From VXNE01 sp965206615 (lineage in GTDB: Bacteria; Pseudomonadota; Gammaproteobacteria; Pseudomonadales; Azotimanducaceae), in the NCBI GenBank assembly GCA_965206615.1, contig OZ242219.1:372001-436000 (forward strand): DNA of 64,000 nt, read 5' to 3'. Numbering within the stretch: the first letter of the stretch is position 1; each line of letters begins with the position of its first letter. Shown one piece after another: positions 42,189-51,655 of the stretch. Made by a program: the position numbers and the translations under genes. The notes under the pieces are model-generated. The model had not been told where the DNA came from and made no database searches. It saw nothing but the letters and a program-made list of their open reading frames with translations.

Positions 42189-43111
42189 TCAGCTGCTCGC
42201 CCGCCGCGCCTCGAGCGCCTGCAGGATCTCCTCGTGGCGGGTCTTGTCGATGCGGTACATGAACGCGAAGCCGAGCCCCCCGTAGACGATGATGTAGTAC
42301 AGCGGCCCCATCATGAACAGCAGCCCGTCGATGACTTCGGGTGACACCCCCTGCGTCGCGGCATCCTGCGGGAACCCGATGATCTCGAGGCCGAAGCCGG
42401 CAATCAGCCCACCGAGCCCCTGGGTCAGCTTGATCGCGAACGTACGCACGGCGAAGATCACGCCCTCCGCCCGGTTGCCCGTGTTCAACTCGTGCTCGTC
42501 CGCCACGTCGACGAGTTGCGAGTCGATCACCACCGGCACGACCGGCAGCGTGATGAAGCCGATGCCCCAGATCCCGAAGAACGCCACGAGCAGCCAGATG
42601 CTGCCGTTCTCCGGGAGCCAGTCGAGCAGGCGCAGGCAGTAGGGCAGACCGATCAGGAAGGTGGTCACGAAGATCATCGAGATGACGATGTACTTCTTGT
42701 CCATGAGCCGCGTCAGCCACGCCGCTACCACGACCACCACGAGGACGCCGGGCACGCGCACGATGTCGCGGATCGCGATCTGCTCGGTCGAGAAGTCGAA
42801 GGCATAGACGAAGGTGTATGTCGGCCAGGGGGGAACGCGGAGAGGAACATGAAGGGGTGCCGTCGGCCCCATCGGGTCCGGACGCTGTCCGACAGGGCGC
42901 CCACCAGGGGGTCCGAGACCGCATCGACGACGCTGACGATCAGGAAGGCCGTGCCGCAGAGCGCCGGAGAGACGCCGAGCATCTGGTTGTAGTAGATCAT
43001 GGTGGCCACGCCGGCCGCCCCGACCATGGCCTGCTCGAGGGAGCCCGACGAGAAGGCGAGCTTGGTGCGTGCGGAAATGCGGCGTCGCCGCGGGTTGGCA
43101 GATCTCTCCAT
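42189..43111 (-). pseudogene. GPH/MFS sugar-type transporter, frameshifted and shortened
   Basis: From ATG 43111 one frame gives the start of a GPH-family symporter (SLEQAMVGAAGVATMIYYNQM; VVDAVSDPLVGALSDSVRTRWGRRHPFMFLSAFP). At a run of six G on the plus strand (42828-42833) homology jumps to another frame, which continues TYTFVYAFDFSTEQIAIRDIV and the last five or so membrane helices. The total, about 305 residues, is some 150 short of the family, and helices three to six are missing at the same place. Frameshift plus internal deletion make it a likely pseudogene. Confidence 0.75.
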
Positions 43112-43227
43112 GGCGGGGCAGGCTACCCCAGGACCCCGCGGCCACGCCAACGAGCCCGCGCCGCGTATGTGCTGCTGCGGCCGATGCAATAACATGGTCG
43201 GCGACAGGCGTTCGCAGGTGGATTGAC

Positions 43228-44463
43228 ATGACGAAAACGGTTCCCGCCCCCGACGAGAACAACGTGTGGCGGCTCGCGACGCCCGGCCCCGAGGGATGGC
43301 TGCGCACCGCACGGACGGACGACCCGAACAAGTTCTTCATGGTGTCGACCGACGGCCATGTGCAGGAGCCAGCGGACCTGTGGCTGACCCGTATCGACCG
43401 GAAGTACCGGGAGCGTCTGCCCACGATGACGACCGGGTCGGACGGCAAGCAGTACCAGAAGACGGAGGGCTTCCGTCCGGTGCGGCTGCGCAACATCGAA
43501 TTCAACGGCGAGGACGGCTTGCGCAACGGCGCGGGCAAGACGCCCGCGGAGCGCATCGCGGATCTGGCCCTCGACGGCGTGGACGCCGAGATCCTGTTCC
43601 CGAACAAGGGCCTCTCCATCTGGGCGACGCCGGATGCGGCCTTCAGCCAGGCCATGTGCCGGGTCTACAACGACTGGGCGTGGGAGACGTTCGGGGACTA
43701 CAACGACCGGCTGTCGCCGATGGCCTGCGTGGCTCCGGCGGACATGGACGCCGCGATCGCGGAAATCGAGCGTTGCGCCGCCCTCGGCTTTCGTGGACTG
43801 TCGCTGCCGTGCAAGCCGGTGTGGGGTGCGCCGGACCACGCGGCGCTGAACTACAACCTGCCGGAGTTCGACCCGCTCTGGTCCGTGATCCAGGAAGTCG
43901 ATCTACCCATCACGTTTCACGTATCCACCGGGCGCGACCCGCGCACATCGCGGGGCAACGGCGGGGCGGTCATCAACTACGCCGTCCACTCCCTGGCGCC
44001 GACGATGGAGCCGCTCGCGAACCTGTGCGCTTCGGGCGTGCTCGCGAGATTCCCCGGCCTGCGCTTCGGCAGCGTCGAAGCCGGCATCGGCTGGGTCGCC
44101 TGGGCGATCGAAGCCATGGACGAGGCGTATCTGAAGCATCACATGTTCGTGCGTCCGAAGCTCGAGATGCTGCCGAGCGAGTACTTCAGGCGGCACGGTT
44201 TCGCGACGTTCCAGGAGGACAAGGCGGGGCTCGACCTCGCTCGCGAACACGGCCTCGTGGACAACTTCATGTGGGCCAACGACTTCCCGCATCACGAGGG
44301 CACCTGGCCGCATTCGGCGGAGGCTATCGAGCGCACGATGGGGCAACTCTCCGACGCCGAGCGGGCGAAGATTCTCGGCCTCAACGCGGCCCGGGTGTTC
44401 GGCTTTCGGGTCCCGGAGCGGTACCGCGGGCAGCCGGACGTGGCAGCCCTGACGGCCGGCTGA
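43228..44463 (+). CDS. Amidohydro_2-type metal-dependent hydrolase (2)
   Basis: A 411-residue TIM-barrel amidohydrolase. It has an N-terminal VSTDGHVQEPADLW (metal-binding region), GVDAEILFPNKGLSIW, ITFHVSTGRDPRT, FGSVEAGIGWVAWAIEAMDEAY and a C-terminal WANDFPHHEGTWPHS with the last metal-ligand Asp. It is a paralogue of the enzymes at 18242 and 48904. The substrate is unknown. It is divergent from the broken transporter, which might once have imported its substrate. Confidence 0.86.
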   Translation: MTKTVPAPDENNVWRLATPGPEGWLRTARTDDPNKFFMVSTDGHVQEPADLWLTRIDRKYRERLPTMTTGSDGKQYQKTEGFRPVRLRNIEFNGEDGLRNGAGKTPAERIADLALDGVDAEILFPNKGLSIWATPDAAFSQAMCRVYNDWAWETFGDYNDRLSPMACVAPADMDAAIAEIERCAALGFRGLSLPCKPVWGAPDHAALNYNLPEFDPLWSVIQEVDLPITFHVSTGRDPRTSRGNGGAVINYAVHSLAPTMEPLANLCASGVLARFPGLRFGSVEAGIGWVAWAIEAMDEAYLKHHMFVRPKLEMLPSEYFRRHGFATFQEDKAGLDLAREHGLVDNFMWANDFPHHEGTWPHSAEAIERTMGQLSDAERAKILGLNAARVFGFRVPERYRGQPDVAALTAG

Positions 44464-44612
44464 GCGGTCGGGCATCCTGGCGCGGAAGCGCCGTTCATCG
44501 GGAAGACTTCGGACGCGGGCGAGCCCCCGGTATCGGACTGCGCCGACCCGGCCACGGGCGCCTGGGCAGCCCTGACCTGCTATATTTGACGTTTGCCCGC
44601 CGCCCTTCCCCG

Positions 44613-46040
44613 ATGCCCCGAGGCGCCCACACCATTCCGGCAACGGCCCCGCTTGCGGGGGCCCCGTCACGGGGAGTGACGCTGCCGCGCCGGGGCATGT
44701 TCTCGTCCCTCGCGATTCGTGACTTCCGCTTCCTGTGGCTGTCGAGTCTTGCCGCCTCCTTCGCCATGCAGATGCAGATGGTGGCGCGCGGCTGGCTGAT
44801 CTACGACATGACGAGTTCGCCACTCGCCCTGACCTGGGTGATGCTCTCGTTCATGCTGCCGACCTTCCTGTTCTCGCTGGCCGGCGGCGTCATCGCGGAC
44901 CGGATGCGCAAAAAGTCGATCATGGTGGCTTCGCAGTTGCTCAATACGGGCGCCATGGCCCTGCTCGCGACGATCGTCTATCTGGGCGACGTCACCTTCT
45001 GGCACTTCATCTGGTTCGGTCTGTTCAACGGCACCGTCATGTCGATCAGCATGCCGGCGCGCTTCTCCGTTGCGCCGGAGATCGTCGGGCAGGAGCGGGT
45101 GGTGAACGCCATGGCCCTGCAGAGCTCGACGTTCAACCTGTCCCGTATTCTCGGTCCGGCGGTGGCGGGCGGACTCATCGCCCTGTTCGCTTCCGGCGAT
45201 ACGGCTTCCATGGCCGGCGTCGGGCTCGTCTTTTACGTGATCGCGGGCTTGTCGCTCGTGTCCGTCGCCTGCACCGCGCTCCTGCGCTATCGCGGAGACC
45301 CGACCCATACCGGGGCCACCTCCATGGCCGCGGACGTGCGCGAGGGTTTCCGCTACATGCGCAACGAGCGCGTTGTGCTCGGACTCCTGATCGTGGGATT
45401 CGTGCCGATGACCTTCGGCTTCGTGCCGACGTTCCTGATGCCGGCATTCAACGCGGATGTCATCGGCGGTGGGCCGGACGACCTGGGGCTGCTCATGACC
45501 GCCATGGGTGTCGGAGCCCTGTTCGGGTCGCTGGTCCTCGCGCGGCTGGGCGACATCCGCCGCAAGGGCATGGTGATGTTCGCGGCGGCGTATGTCTGGG
45601 CGGTGTTTCTCGTGGCCTTCGCGCTGGCGAACGGCCTGCTCGCGGCGATGCTGGCAGGCGCCTTCGTCGGCCTCGCCAGCTCGCTCATGGGATCGCTCAA
45701 CATGAGCGCCGTGCAGCTGGCGGTCCGACCCGAGATTCGCGGGCGGGTGATGGCCATCATGATGATGACGCACGGACTCGCGCCCATCGGGCTCATTCCG
45801 ATCAGCGCCGCAGCGGAGTTCGTCGGCATCGAAGTGGCCATCCTCGGCAGCGCCGTCCTGCTTGCGATCAGCATGGCGCTGCTCGGCTTCTACTTTCCGG
45901 AGTTGCGCCGCATGGACAGGGGGCACGCACGGGAAGAGCCACACGGCCACACGCGCCCCGAGGCGGGAGCGGTGCACGCAGAGGCGCATGTAGAGGCTCA
46001 TGTAGAGGCGCGTGTAGAACAGGGGAGATCGATGGTGTGA
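44613..46040 (+). CDS. MFS transporter with His/Glu-rich tail
   Basis: A 475-residue major facilitator of the MFS_3 (enterobactin-exporter-like) type. Typical parts are FRFLWLSSLAASFAMQMQMVARGWLIYDMT, LAGGVIADRMRKKSIMV, PARFSVAPEIVGQERVVNAMAL and GALFGSLVLARLGDIRRKG. The cytoplasmic tail after the last helix is unusual: HAREEPHGHTRPEAGAVH followed by near-repeats AEAHVEAHVEARVE, encoded by a short tandem DNA repeat. The tail may bind metal or simply be repeat expansion. Its stop overlaps the GTG of the LLM gene. Confidence 0.85.
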   Translation: MPRGAHTIPATAPLAGAPSRGVTLPRRGMFSSLAIRDFRFLWLSSLAASFAMQMQMVARGWLIYDMTSSPLALTWVMLSFMLPTFLFSLAGGVIADRMRKKSIMVASQLLNTGAMALLATIVYLGDVTFWHFIWFGLFNGTVMSISMPARFSVAPEIVGQERVVNAMALQSSTFNLSRILGPAVAGGLIALFASGDTASMAGVGLVFYVIAGLSLVSVACTALLRYRGDPTHTGATSMAADVREGFRYMRNERVVLGLLIVGFVPMTFGFVPTFLMPAFNADVIGGGPDDLGLLMTAMGVGALFGSLVLARLGDIRRKGMVMFAAAYVWAVFLVAFALANGLLAAMLAGAFVGLASSLMGSLNMSAVQLAVRPEIRGRVMAIMMMTHGLAPIGLIPISAAAEFVGIEVAILGSAVLLAISMALLGFYFPELRRMDRGHAREEPHGHTRPEAGAVHAEAHVEAHVEARVEQGRSMV

Positions 46041-47131
46041 AGTTCGGGATTTTCTACGAGTTGTCGGTACCGCGGCCCTTTGGCGGCGGCATCGAGAAAC
46101 AGGTGTACGACAACGCACTCGAGCAGATCCGGGTGGCGGACGAAGTCGGGTTCGATACCGTCTGGGCGGTGGAGCATCACTTCCTGGAGGAGTATTCGCA
46201 CTGCTCGGCGCCGGAGCTGTTTCTGACCGCGGCCGCCGCCACCACTTCGCGCATTCGCCTGGGGCATGGAGCCGTGGTGTGCGTTCCGGAGATGAATCAC
46301 CCCGTGCGGGTGGCGGAACGCGCGGCGGTTCTCGACATCCTGTCCGGTGGGCGGCTGGAATTCGGCACGGCGCGCTCTTCCACCTGGACGGAACTGGCCG
46401 GTTTCGAGGCGGACCCGGACACGACCAAGAAGACCTGGGACGAGTTCGTGCGGACCATCCCGAAGATGTGGACCGAGGAGCGCTTCTCGCACGACGGCGT
46501 GTGCTTCTCGATGCCGGAGCGTGCCGTACTGCCGAAGCCGGTGCAGGATCCGCACCCGCCGATGTGGGTCACGGTCACTTCGCCCGGGACGGAACTCGAC
46601 GCCGCGGACCGCGGGCTGGGCGCGCTCGGCGTCGCCACGGCCGGCTACGGGGAGCAGGAGCGGCGCCTCGGCGAGTATCGGCGACGGATCCGGAACTGCG
46701 ATCCGGTGGGCGCGGTCAACGACCAGGTGGCGACGCTGAACTTCCTCTACTGCGATCCGGACATCGACGCGGCGGCCCGGCTCGGCGTGCCCATGCTCGG
46801 TTCGTTCAGGGTGGCCAACGCGCACCTGCTGTTCACCCGGGAGGCGTACCCCACCCGGGCCTATGGACTGCTTGCGAACCTGGCGCCCGGCGGTGGCGGC
46901 CGGCGCCGGAGCGAGGACGACCCGGGCGCGGCAGCCGGCATTCCCGAGGGCATGGCGATCGGCGACCCGGACTACCTGGTGGGTGTCATGAAGGAGTGGG
47001 AGTCGCTCGGCGTCGACCAGGTCAACTTCCTGCTGAACGCGATGGAGATGATCCCGCAGGAGAAGGTGCTGGCAAGCCTGCGTCTGTTCGCGGCCGAGGT
47101 GATGCCCAGGTTCCGCAGGGAGGCCGCCTGA
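46037..47131 (+). CDS. LLM-class flavin-dependent oxidoreductase (2)
   Basis: A 364-residue bacterial-luciferase-like monooxygenase. Seen are KFGIFYELSVPRPFGGG, FDTVWAVEHHFLEEYSHCSAPELFL, TTSRIRLGHGAVVCVPEMNHPVRVAERAAVLDILSGGRLEFGTARSS, and a C-terminal GVDQVNFLLNAMEMIPQEKV. The His-His in EHHFLEEYSH is typical of the luciferase-like active site. GTG 46037 overlaps the MFS stop, and its stop overlaps the next ATG, so it lies in a three-gene coupled operon with a transporter and a decarboxylase-like protein. Confidence 0.87.
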   Translation: MKFGIFYELSVPRPFGGGIEKQVYDNALEQIRVADEVGFDTVWAVEHHFLEEYSHCSAPELFLTAAAATTSRIRLGHGAVVCVPEMNHPVRVAERAAVLDILSGGRLEFGTARSSTWTELAGFEADPDTTKKTWDEFVRTIPKMWTEERFSHDGVCFSMPERAVLPKPVQDPHPPMWVTVTSPGTELDAADRGLGALGVATAGYGEQERRLGEYRRRIRNCDPVGAVNDQVATLNFLYCDPDIDAAARLGVPMLGSFRVANAHLLFTREAYPTRAYGLLANLAPGGGGRRRSEDDPGAAAGIPEGMAIGDPDYLVGVMKEWESLGVDQVNFLLNAMEMIPQEKVLASLRLFAAEVMPRFRREAA

Positions 47132-47868
47132 TGCTGTCCGGGACGACCCCGCTCGACACGCTCGCACCGAACGCGCCGGTGCTGTGCGCGTTCGATGCCG
47201 AGCCGATCGCGTTGACGGATGTCGAGATGCTCCAGTGGAGCTACGAGATTGCGGCGTCGGACATGGTCGCGATGTATCCGCCGGCGCTGCACCCGACACT
47301 GCCGCCGATGGCGATGTTCGTCGTGTGGTCCGTGTCGGATTCGCCCTGGGGCGCGTTCAACCTGGCTCAATTGCGCCTCTCCTGCCGCAGCGGGGCGCGG
47401 CCGCGCGGATTCCTCGTCTCGGCGGTGATCGACAACGCCGGCGCGGGCGCGGCGCTGGCCGAACACTGGGGACTGGCTGCCGCGGCGGGGCGGGTGTCGG
47501 TGGACCGGCACTACGATGCGGCCAGCGTAGCGGTCGAGGTCCATGGGGAGACGGTGCTGGCGGTGCGCGGGGACGATCCGGACCTGCTGCGGCCGTCGGA
47601 CCTGCAGTTCTTCGCGACCATGCACGCGGCGCACACCGCCGCGGGGTTGCGACTGGTGCAGTTCGATCCGTCCTGGGAAGTGACCCGGGCCGAGCGGTAC
47701 ACGCCGGTACTCGAGCTATTCGACCCTGACGCCTGGGGGCAGCCGCGGCTGCAGCCGACCTGGCCGGTGGTGGCGTTCGGCGCGTCCGGCAATGGGACGC
47801 TGTCGCGGCCGCGTTTCGCGACGCGGCCGGATGTGACGGCGTTCGAGGGGACCGAGAGACTGGATTGA
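47131..47868 (+). CDS. Acetoacetate-decarboxylase-fold family protein
   Basis: A 245-residue protein that resembles the acetoacetate decarboxylase superfamily: LHPTLPPMAMFVVWSVSDSPWGAFNLAQLRLSCRSGARPRGFLVSAVIDN and LAEHWGLAAAAGRVSVDRHYDAASVAV. I cannot place the Schiff-base lysine of true decarboxylases; the equivalent strand (RPRGFLVSAVI) has none. It may therefore be a non-decarboxylating member. Its ATG overlaps the stop of the LLM gene (TGATG). Confidence 0.65.
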   Translation: MLSGTTPLDTLAPNAPVLCAFDAEPIALTDVEMLQWSYEIAASDMVAMYPPALHPTLPPMAMFVVWSVSDSPWGAFNLAQLRLSCRSGARPRGFLVSAVIDNAGAGAALAEHWGLAAAAGRVSVDRHYDAASVAVEVHGETVLAVRGDDPDLLRPSDLQFFATMHAAHTAAGLRLVQFDPSWEVTRAERYTPVLELFDPDAWGQPRLQPTWPVVAFGASGNGTLSRPRFATRPDVTAFEGTERLD

Positions 47869-47964
47869 CGTGGCGGGCCGGCGTTAGCCGTTCAGGCTGC
47901 TAAGATTCCGGCCCTGGCTCACCTGGTCCCGACTCGAAGGGGGCCCATCCCGTGGAGAAGCGTC

Positions 47965-48846
47965 ATGAGGAATGTCCCGACCGCCGTACGCCGAGTGTGC
48001 GGCCTGCTCGCCCTGTCCTGTCTTGCCACCGCTGCGCTGGCGCAGCCCGCGGACCGGTTCGCGGACGTGGAGATCAAGACCACCCACGTCGCCGACGCCG
48101 TGCACATGCTCGAGGGCAGCGGCGGCAACATCGGCATCAGCGCGGGTGCGGACGGCGTGCTGATGGTGGACGATCAGTTCGCGCCGCTGAGCGACCGCAT
48201 CGCCGCGGCGATCGAAACCCTCGGCAGCGGTCAGCCGCGTTTCGTCCTGAACACGCATTTCCACGGCGACCATACCGGCGGCAACGCGGTCTTCGGGAGC
48301 ACCGGGGTCATCGTCGCGCATGAGAATGTCCGCGTGCGTCTCGCTGCCGGGGACATGGCCGCGGCCGGATTGCCGGTCGTCACCTTCGACGACCGCCTGC
48401 GGCTCTACTTCAACGGCGACCGCATCGATGTCATCCACTTCCCGCGGGGTCATACGGACGGCGATTCCGTGGTGTGGTTCCGCAATGCCGGCGTGATTCA
48501 CATGGGCGACCATTTCTTCAACGGGCGCTTTCCGTACGTCGACGTGCCGAGCGGCGGCTCGGTGGACGGCATCCTCGCGAACCTCGAAGCCGTGCTGGAC
48601 ATGATTCCGTCGGAAACCCGCGTCATTCCAGGACACGGCCCCCTGGCGGGCGTCAGCGACCTGCGCGAATCCGTGCAGGTGATCCGCGAGAGCCAGGCCA
48701 TGGTCCGCGAGGCCGTGGCCAACGGCACGATCGAGGAGCTCGAGCGCGACGGGTTCGGCCGCTGGCCCGAGTGGGGATCGGGCTTCATCAGCGCCGAGCG
48801 CTGGATCGGCATCGTCCGGCAGAGCGACGCGGCCTACGCGCAGTAG
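47965..48846 (+). CDS. Exported metallo-beta-lactamase-fold hydrolase
   Basis: A 293-residue protein. A signal peptide (1-26, ending LATAALA-QP) targets it to the periplasm. The metallo-beta-lactamase fold is shown by the zinc motif NTHFHGDHTGGNAVF, the later HFPRGHTDGDSVVWF and VIHMGDHFFNGRFPYVD, and RVIPGHGPLAG with the last His ligand. It resembles quinoprotein-relay/SoxH-like MBL proteins more than antibiotic-degrading enzymes. No substrate is evident. Confidence 0.87.
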   Translation: MRNVPTAVRRVCGLLALSCLATAALAQPADRFADVEIKTTHVADAVHMLEGSGGNIGISAGADGVLMVDDQFAPLSDRIAAAIETLGSGQPRFVLNTHFHGDHTGGNAVFGSTGVIVAHENVRVRLAAGDMAAAGLPVVTFDDRLRLYFNGDRIDVIHFPRGHTDGDSVVWFRNAGVIHMGDHFFNGRFPYVDVPSGGSVDGILANLEAVLDMIPSETRVIPGHGPLAGVSDLRESVQVIRESQAMVREAVANGTIEELERDGFGRWPEWGSGFISAERWIGIVRQSDAAYAQ

Positions 48847-48903
48847 CGGACGCCGGACGTTCGTGGTATTCAGGTCGGCACCCACGTCAACCGGACGGAC
48901 GCC

Positions 48904-50064
48904 ATGACCTACGCCGGCAGCCGCCGCATCCTCGACGCCGACAGCCACCTGATGGAGTTGCCGGACTTCCTGACCCGGCACGCCGAGGCCCGCATGCGCG
49001 ACCGCATCCCGACCCTATTGGAGGTCGGCCTCGCGATCGAAGGGATCCGCATGCGTGACTACCGCGGCCGGCGCGGCCACCCGCCGGAGGTGGTGGACCG
49101 GCTGACGGCCCTGGGAGACGGACTGATCAAGGGGCCGAAGTGGCACGATGCCCTGGGATCCTTCAACACTTCCGAGCGGTCGACGGCGCTGTCGCTCCTG
49201 GGCTTTGAACGGCAGGTCGTGTTCTCTTCGTTCTGCGGCGGGCATGTCTTCCGTGAGCCCGATGTCGACCTCTCCTACGCCACGGCCGCCGCCCACAACC
49301 GTGCGATGGCGGAGTTCTGCGAGGGCGACCCGCGGCTCATGGGCGTAGCGGCCGTCCCGCTCACCGACCCGGTGCGCGCGGTGGCCGAAATCGAGGCGGC
49401 GCTGGAGCTGGGTCTGCAGTCGATCTGGATCGCTTCCCATGCGCCCGGGGGACGTTCGCCCGGCCATCCCGATCACGATGCCATCTGGGCGACGCTCCAG
49501 GAACGGCGCGTGCCGTTCGTGCTGCACGTGGGTTCGAGCCCGCTCAGCATCGACGACGAGTGGATGAACGACGGGCGCTCCGAACGGGAGAGCGCCCGCG
49601 GGCGGGCCGAGGTCATTGGGTCGAAGGACCTGTCGGTGGTGTTCCAGTCCGCGCAGCGGTTCATCTCCGTACTGATCCTCGACGGTGTCCTCGAGCAGTT
49701 TCCGAACCTGCGTGGCGGCGTCATCGAACTGGGCGCCGGCTGGGTGCCGGACACGCTGCGACGGCTCGATCACGCGGCGGACATCTGGTCCCGCTCCGAA
49801 CCGCATCTGGCCGAGATGCAACGCAAGCCGTCCGAACAGGCGCGCGAGCAACTGCGCTTCACGCCGTACCCGTTCGAGAACGCCGGCCGGCTCATCGAGG
49901 AGTCCGCCGCCGAGCTGTATCTCTTCTCCTCGGACTATCCCCATGCCGAAGGCGGACGCGACCCGTTGGGCCGCTTCGGCCGGACGCTGGAGGGGATGGA
50001 CGAGCGGACGCTCGACCGCTTCTTCGCGCGGAACTTTCTCGACCTCTATCAGAACGCCGCGTAG
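48904..50064 (+). CDS. Amidohydro_2-type metal-dependent hydrolase (3)
   Basis: A 386-residue amidohydrolase. It begins ILDADSHLMELPDFLTRH, and has RQVVFSSFCGGHVFREPD, VPLTDPVRAVAEIEAALELGLQSIWI, VVFQSAQRFISVLILDG and FSSDYPHAEGGRDPLGRF with the final metal-ligand Asp. Third member of this family in the window. A VOC-fold gene follows after 54 bp in the same direction. Confidence 0.85.
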   Translation: MTYAGSRRILDADSHLMELPDFLTRHAEARMRDRIPTLLEVGLAIEGIRMRDYRGRRGHPPEVVDRLTALGDGLIKGPKWHDALGSFNTSERSTALSLLGFERQVVFSSFCGGHVFREPDVDLSYATAAAHNRAMAEFCEGDPRLMGVAAVPLTDPVRAVAEIEAALELGLQSIWIASHAPGGRSPGHPDHDAIWATLQERRVPFVLHVGSSPLSIDDEWMNDGRSERESARGRAEVIGSKDLSVVFQSAQRFISVLILDGVLEQFPNLRGGVIELGAGWVPDTLRRLDHAADIWSRSEPHLAEMQRKPSEQAREQLRFTPYPFENAGRLIEESAAELYLFSSDYPHAEGGRDPLGRFGRTLEGMDERTLDRFFARNFLDLYQNAA

Positions 50065-50118
50065 CGCGCCGACCGGCGCGTGGCTGCCGTTCTCAACCGC
50101 TGACAGGGAGGGTCAGAC

Positions 50119-50559
50119 ATGGCCGATCAACCGTTGGGCCGTTTCGATCACGTTGGCATCGCGGTGCGCGACATCGAACAGGCGCGCGTGTTCTTCGAGG
50201 AGTCCCTCGGGGCGACGTTCCGCTACATGCGGGAGGATCACACGCAGGGGTTTCGCGTCGCTGTCTTCGACCTCGACGGTTTCTGCATCGAACTGCTCGA
50301 TCCCCTCGACGACGACAGTTTCCTCGCGAAGTTCCTGGAGAAGCGGGGCGAGGGCGTGCACCACATCACCCTCCAGACCCCCGATCTCGCCGAGAAGGTC
50401 GACAGGCTCGAGGAGCAGGGGGTGCGGGTGGTCGACAAGCACCTTGACCACCCGGAGTTCATGGACGCCTTCATTTCGCCCCGGAGCGCCTGCGGAGTGC
50501 TGTTCCAGCTCGGGCAGACGATGCCGCCGCTGAACAACCCGCCCCATTGGGAGGAGTAA
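50119..50559 (+). CDS. VOC-family protein, methylmalonyl-CoA-epimerase-like
   Basis: A 146-residue glyoxalase/VOC protein with two beta-alpha-beta-beta-beta units. Likely metal ligands are His in FDHVGIAVRDIEQA, Glu in FCIELLDPL and His in GVHHITLQTPDLAEKVDRL. The wording matches methylmalonyl-CoA epimerase-like proteins, but related lyases and isomerases look similar. GGGAGGG precedes the ATG. Convergent with the next LLM gene. Confidence 0.82.
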   Translation: MADQPLGRFDHVGIAVRDIEQARVFFEESLGATFRYMREDHTQGFRVAVFDLDGFCIELLDPLDDDSFLAKFLEKRGEGVHHITLQTPDLAEKVDRLEEQGVRVVDKHLDHPEFMDAFISPRSACGVLFQLGQTMPPLNNPPHWEE

Positions 50560-50613
50560 TCCAGGCGTGCCAGCGCGCCGCCCCCTGGCGGTGAGCCGAA
50601 CGCGACGCTGGAG

Positions 50614-51561
50614 CTACGCCGCGGCCGCGCGGAAGTGCGGCGCGACCTCCTCCGCGAAGAGTTGCGCCGGCACCATCGTGTCGCGCCCGAAGAACTCCAT
50701 CACGAACATCGTGCAGCCGAGTTCGATGTGCTTGCCGATCGCGTCGACGCACTGCTGGGCCGTGCCGGTGATCGCGATGGGCCCCTTGGGGTCGCCCATG
50801 TGCCCGCCGAAAATCTTCTGCGCGCGGTCTGCCATCGGCCCCGCGCTCGCCTCGTCCGCAGCGAGCGTCACGAGGCATTGCTGACTCACGACGATCTCGG
50901 AGAAATCCCGGCCCAGGGTGTCGCAGTGACGCTTCAGCACGTCGACCTTGTGGCCGAGGTTCGGCTGCTGCCCCGCGAGGTTGTTCCAGATATCGGCGTG
51001 TTCGGCGGTCAGCTTCAGCGTGACCTGCTCCCCGGCACCGCCGATCAGGATGGGAATGCGGCGCGGCGGCTTGGGCTGGCACACGACGTTCTCGGCCTGC
51101 ACGAACCGGCCTGCGTAGGACACTTCGTCCTCCTCGCCCCACATGCGCTTCAGCAGTTCGACCGTTTCGCGCAACTGCACCAGGCGCTCGCCGGTGGAGC
51201 GGAACGGGACGCCGAAGTCGGTGAACTCGCGGGGCATCCAGCCGCCGCCGAGCCCGGCGATCACCCTGCCGCCGGCGATGTTGTCCGCCGTCGCGATCAC
51301 CTTGCCGAGCTGCGCCGGGTTGCGCATGCCGGCCGGCGTCACCAGCGTGCCGATCTCGACCCGCTCGGTGATTGCGCCGAGCGCCGACACCATCGACCAT
51401 GCCTCCAGGATCGGAAGCTGCGGGGACTGGGGACCGTAGAAGTGGTCGCAGACCCACAGCGAGTCGTAGCCCATGCGCTCGAACGCGTGGGCGGCTTCCG
51501 CGGCGGCGACCCAGGGCCGCTTGATCTGGGGGATGGTGGCGCCGAAATGGGCAGCGGTCAT
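50614..51561 (-). CDS. LLM-class F420-type oxidoreductase (3)
   Basis: A 315-residue luciferase-like oxidoreductase. It starts AAHFGATIPQIKRPWVAAAEAAHAFERMGYDSLWVCDHF, with ITERVEIGTLVTPAGMRNPAQLGK, AGLGGGWMPREFTDFGVPF and RRIPILIGGAGEQVTLKLTAEHADIWN. This pattern is common in predicted F420-dependent enzymes. ATG 51561 is the best start because the beta-strand begins directly after it. Substrate unknown. Confidence 0.86.
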   Translation of the reverse strand: MTAAHFGATIPQIKRPWVAAAEAAHAFERMGYDSLWVCDHFYGPQSPQLPILEAWSMVSALGAITERVEIGTLVTPAGMRNPAQLGKVIATADNIAGGRVIAGLGGGWMPREFTDFGVPFRSTGERLVQLRETVELLKRMWGEEDEVSYAGRFVQAENVVCQPKPPRRIPILIGGAGEQVTLKLTAEHADIWNNLAGQQPNLGHKVDVLKRHCDTLGRDFSEIVVSQQCLVTLAADEASAGPMADRAQKIFGGHMGDPKGPIAITGTAQQCVDAIGKHIELGCTMFVMEFFGRDTMVPAQLFAEEVAPHFRAAAA

Positions 51562-51655
51562 GGAGAACCTCGTCGTTCGTTGATCCGGGGAAGCGTACTG
51601 CGAGCGGCGGCGGCCCGGCAATACGCGTGGCTGTGAGTGTGGCTGTGAGAGATTG

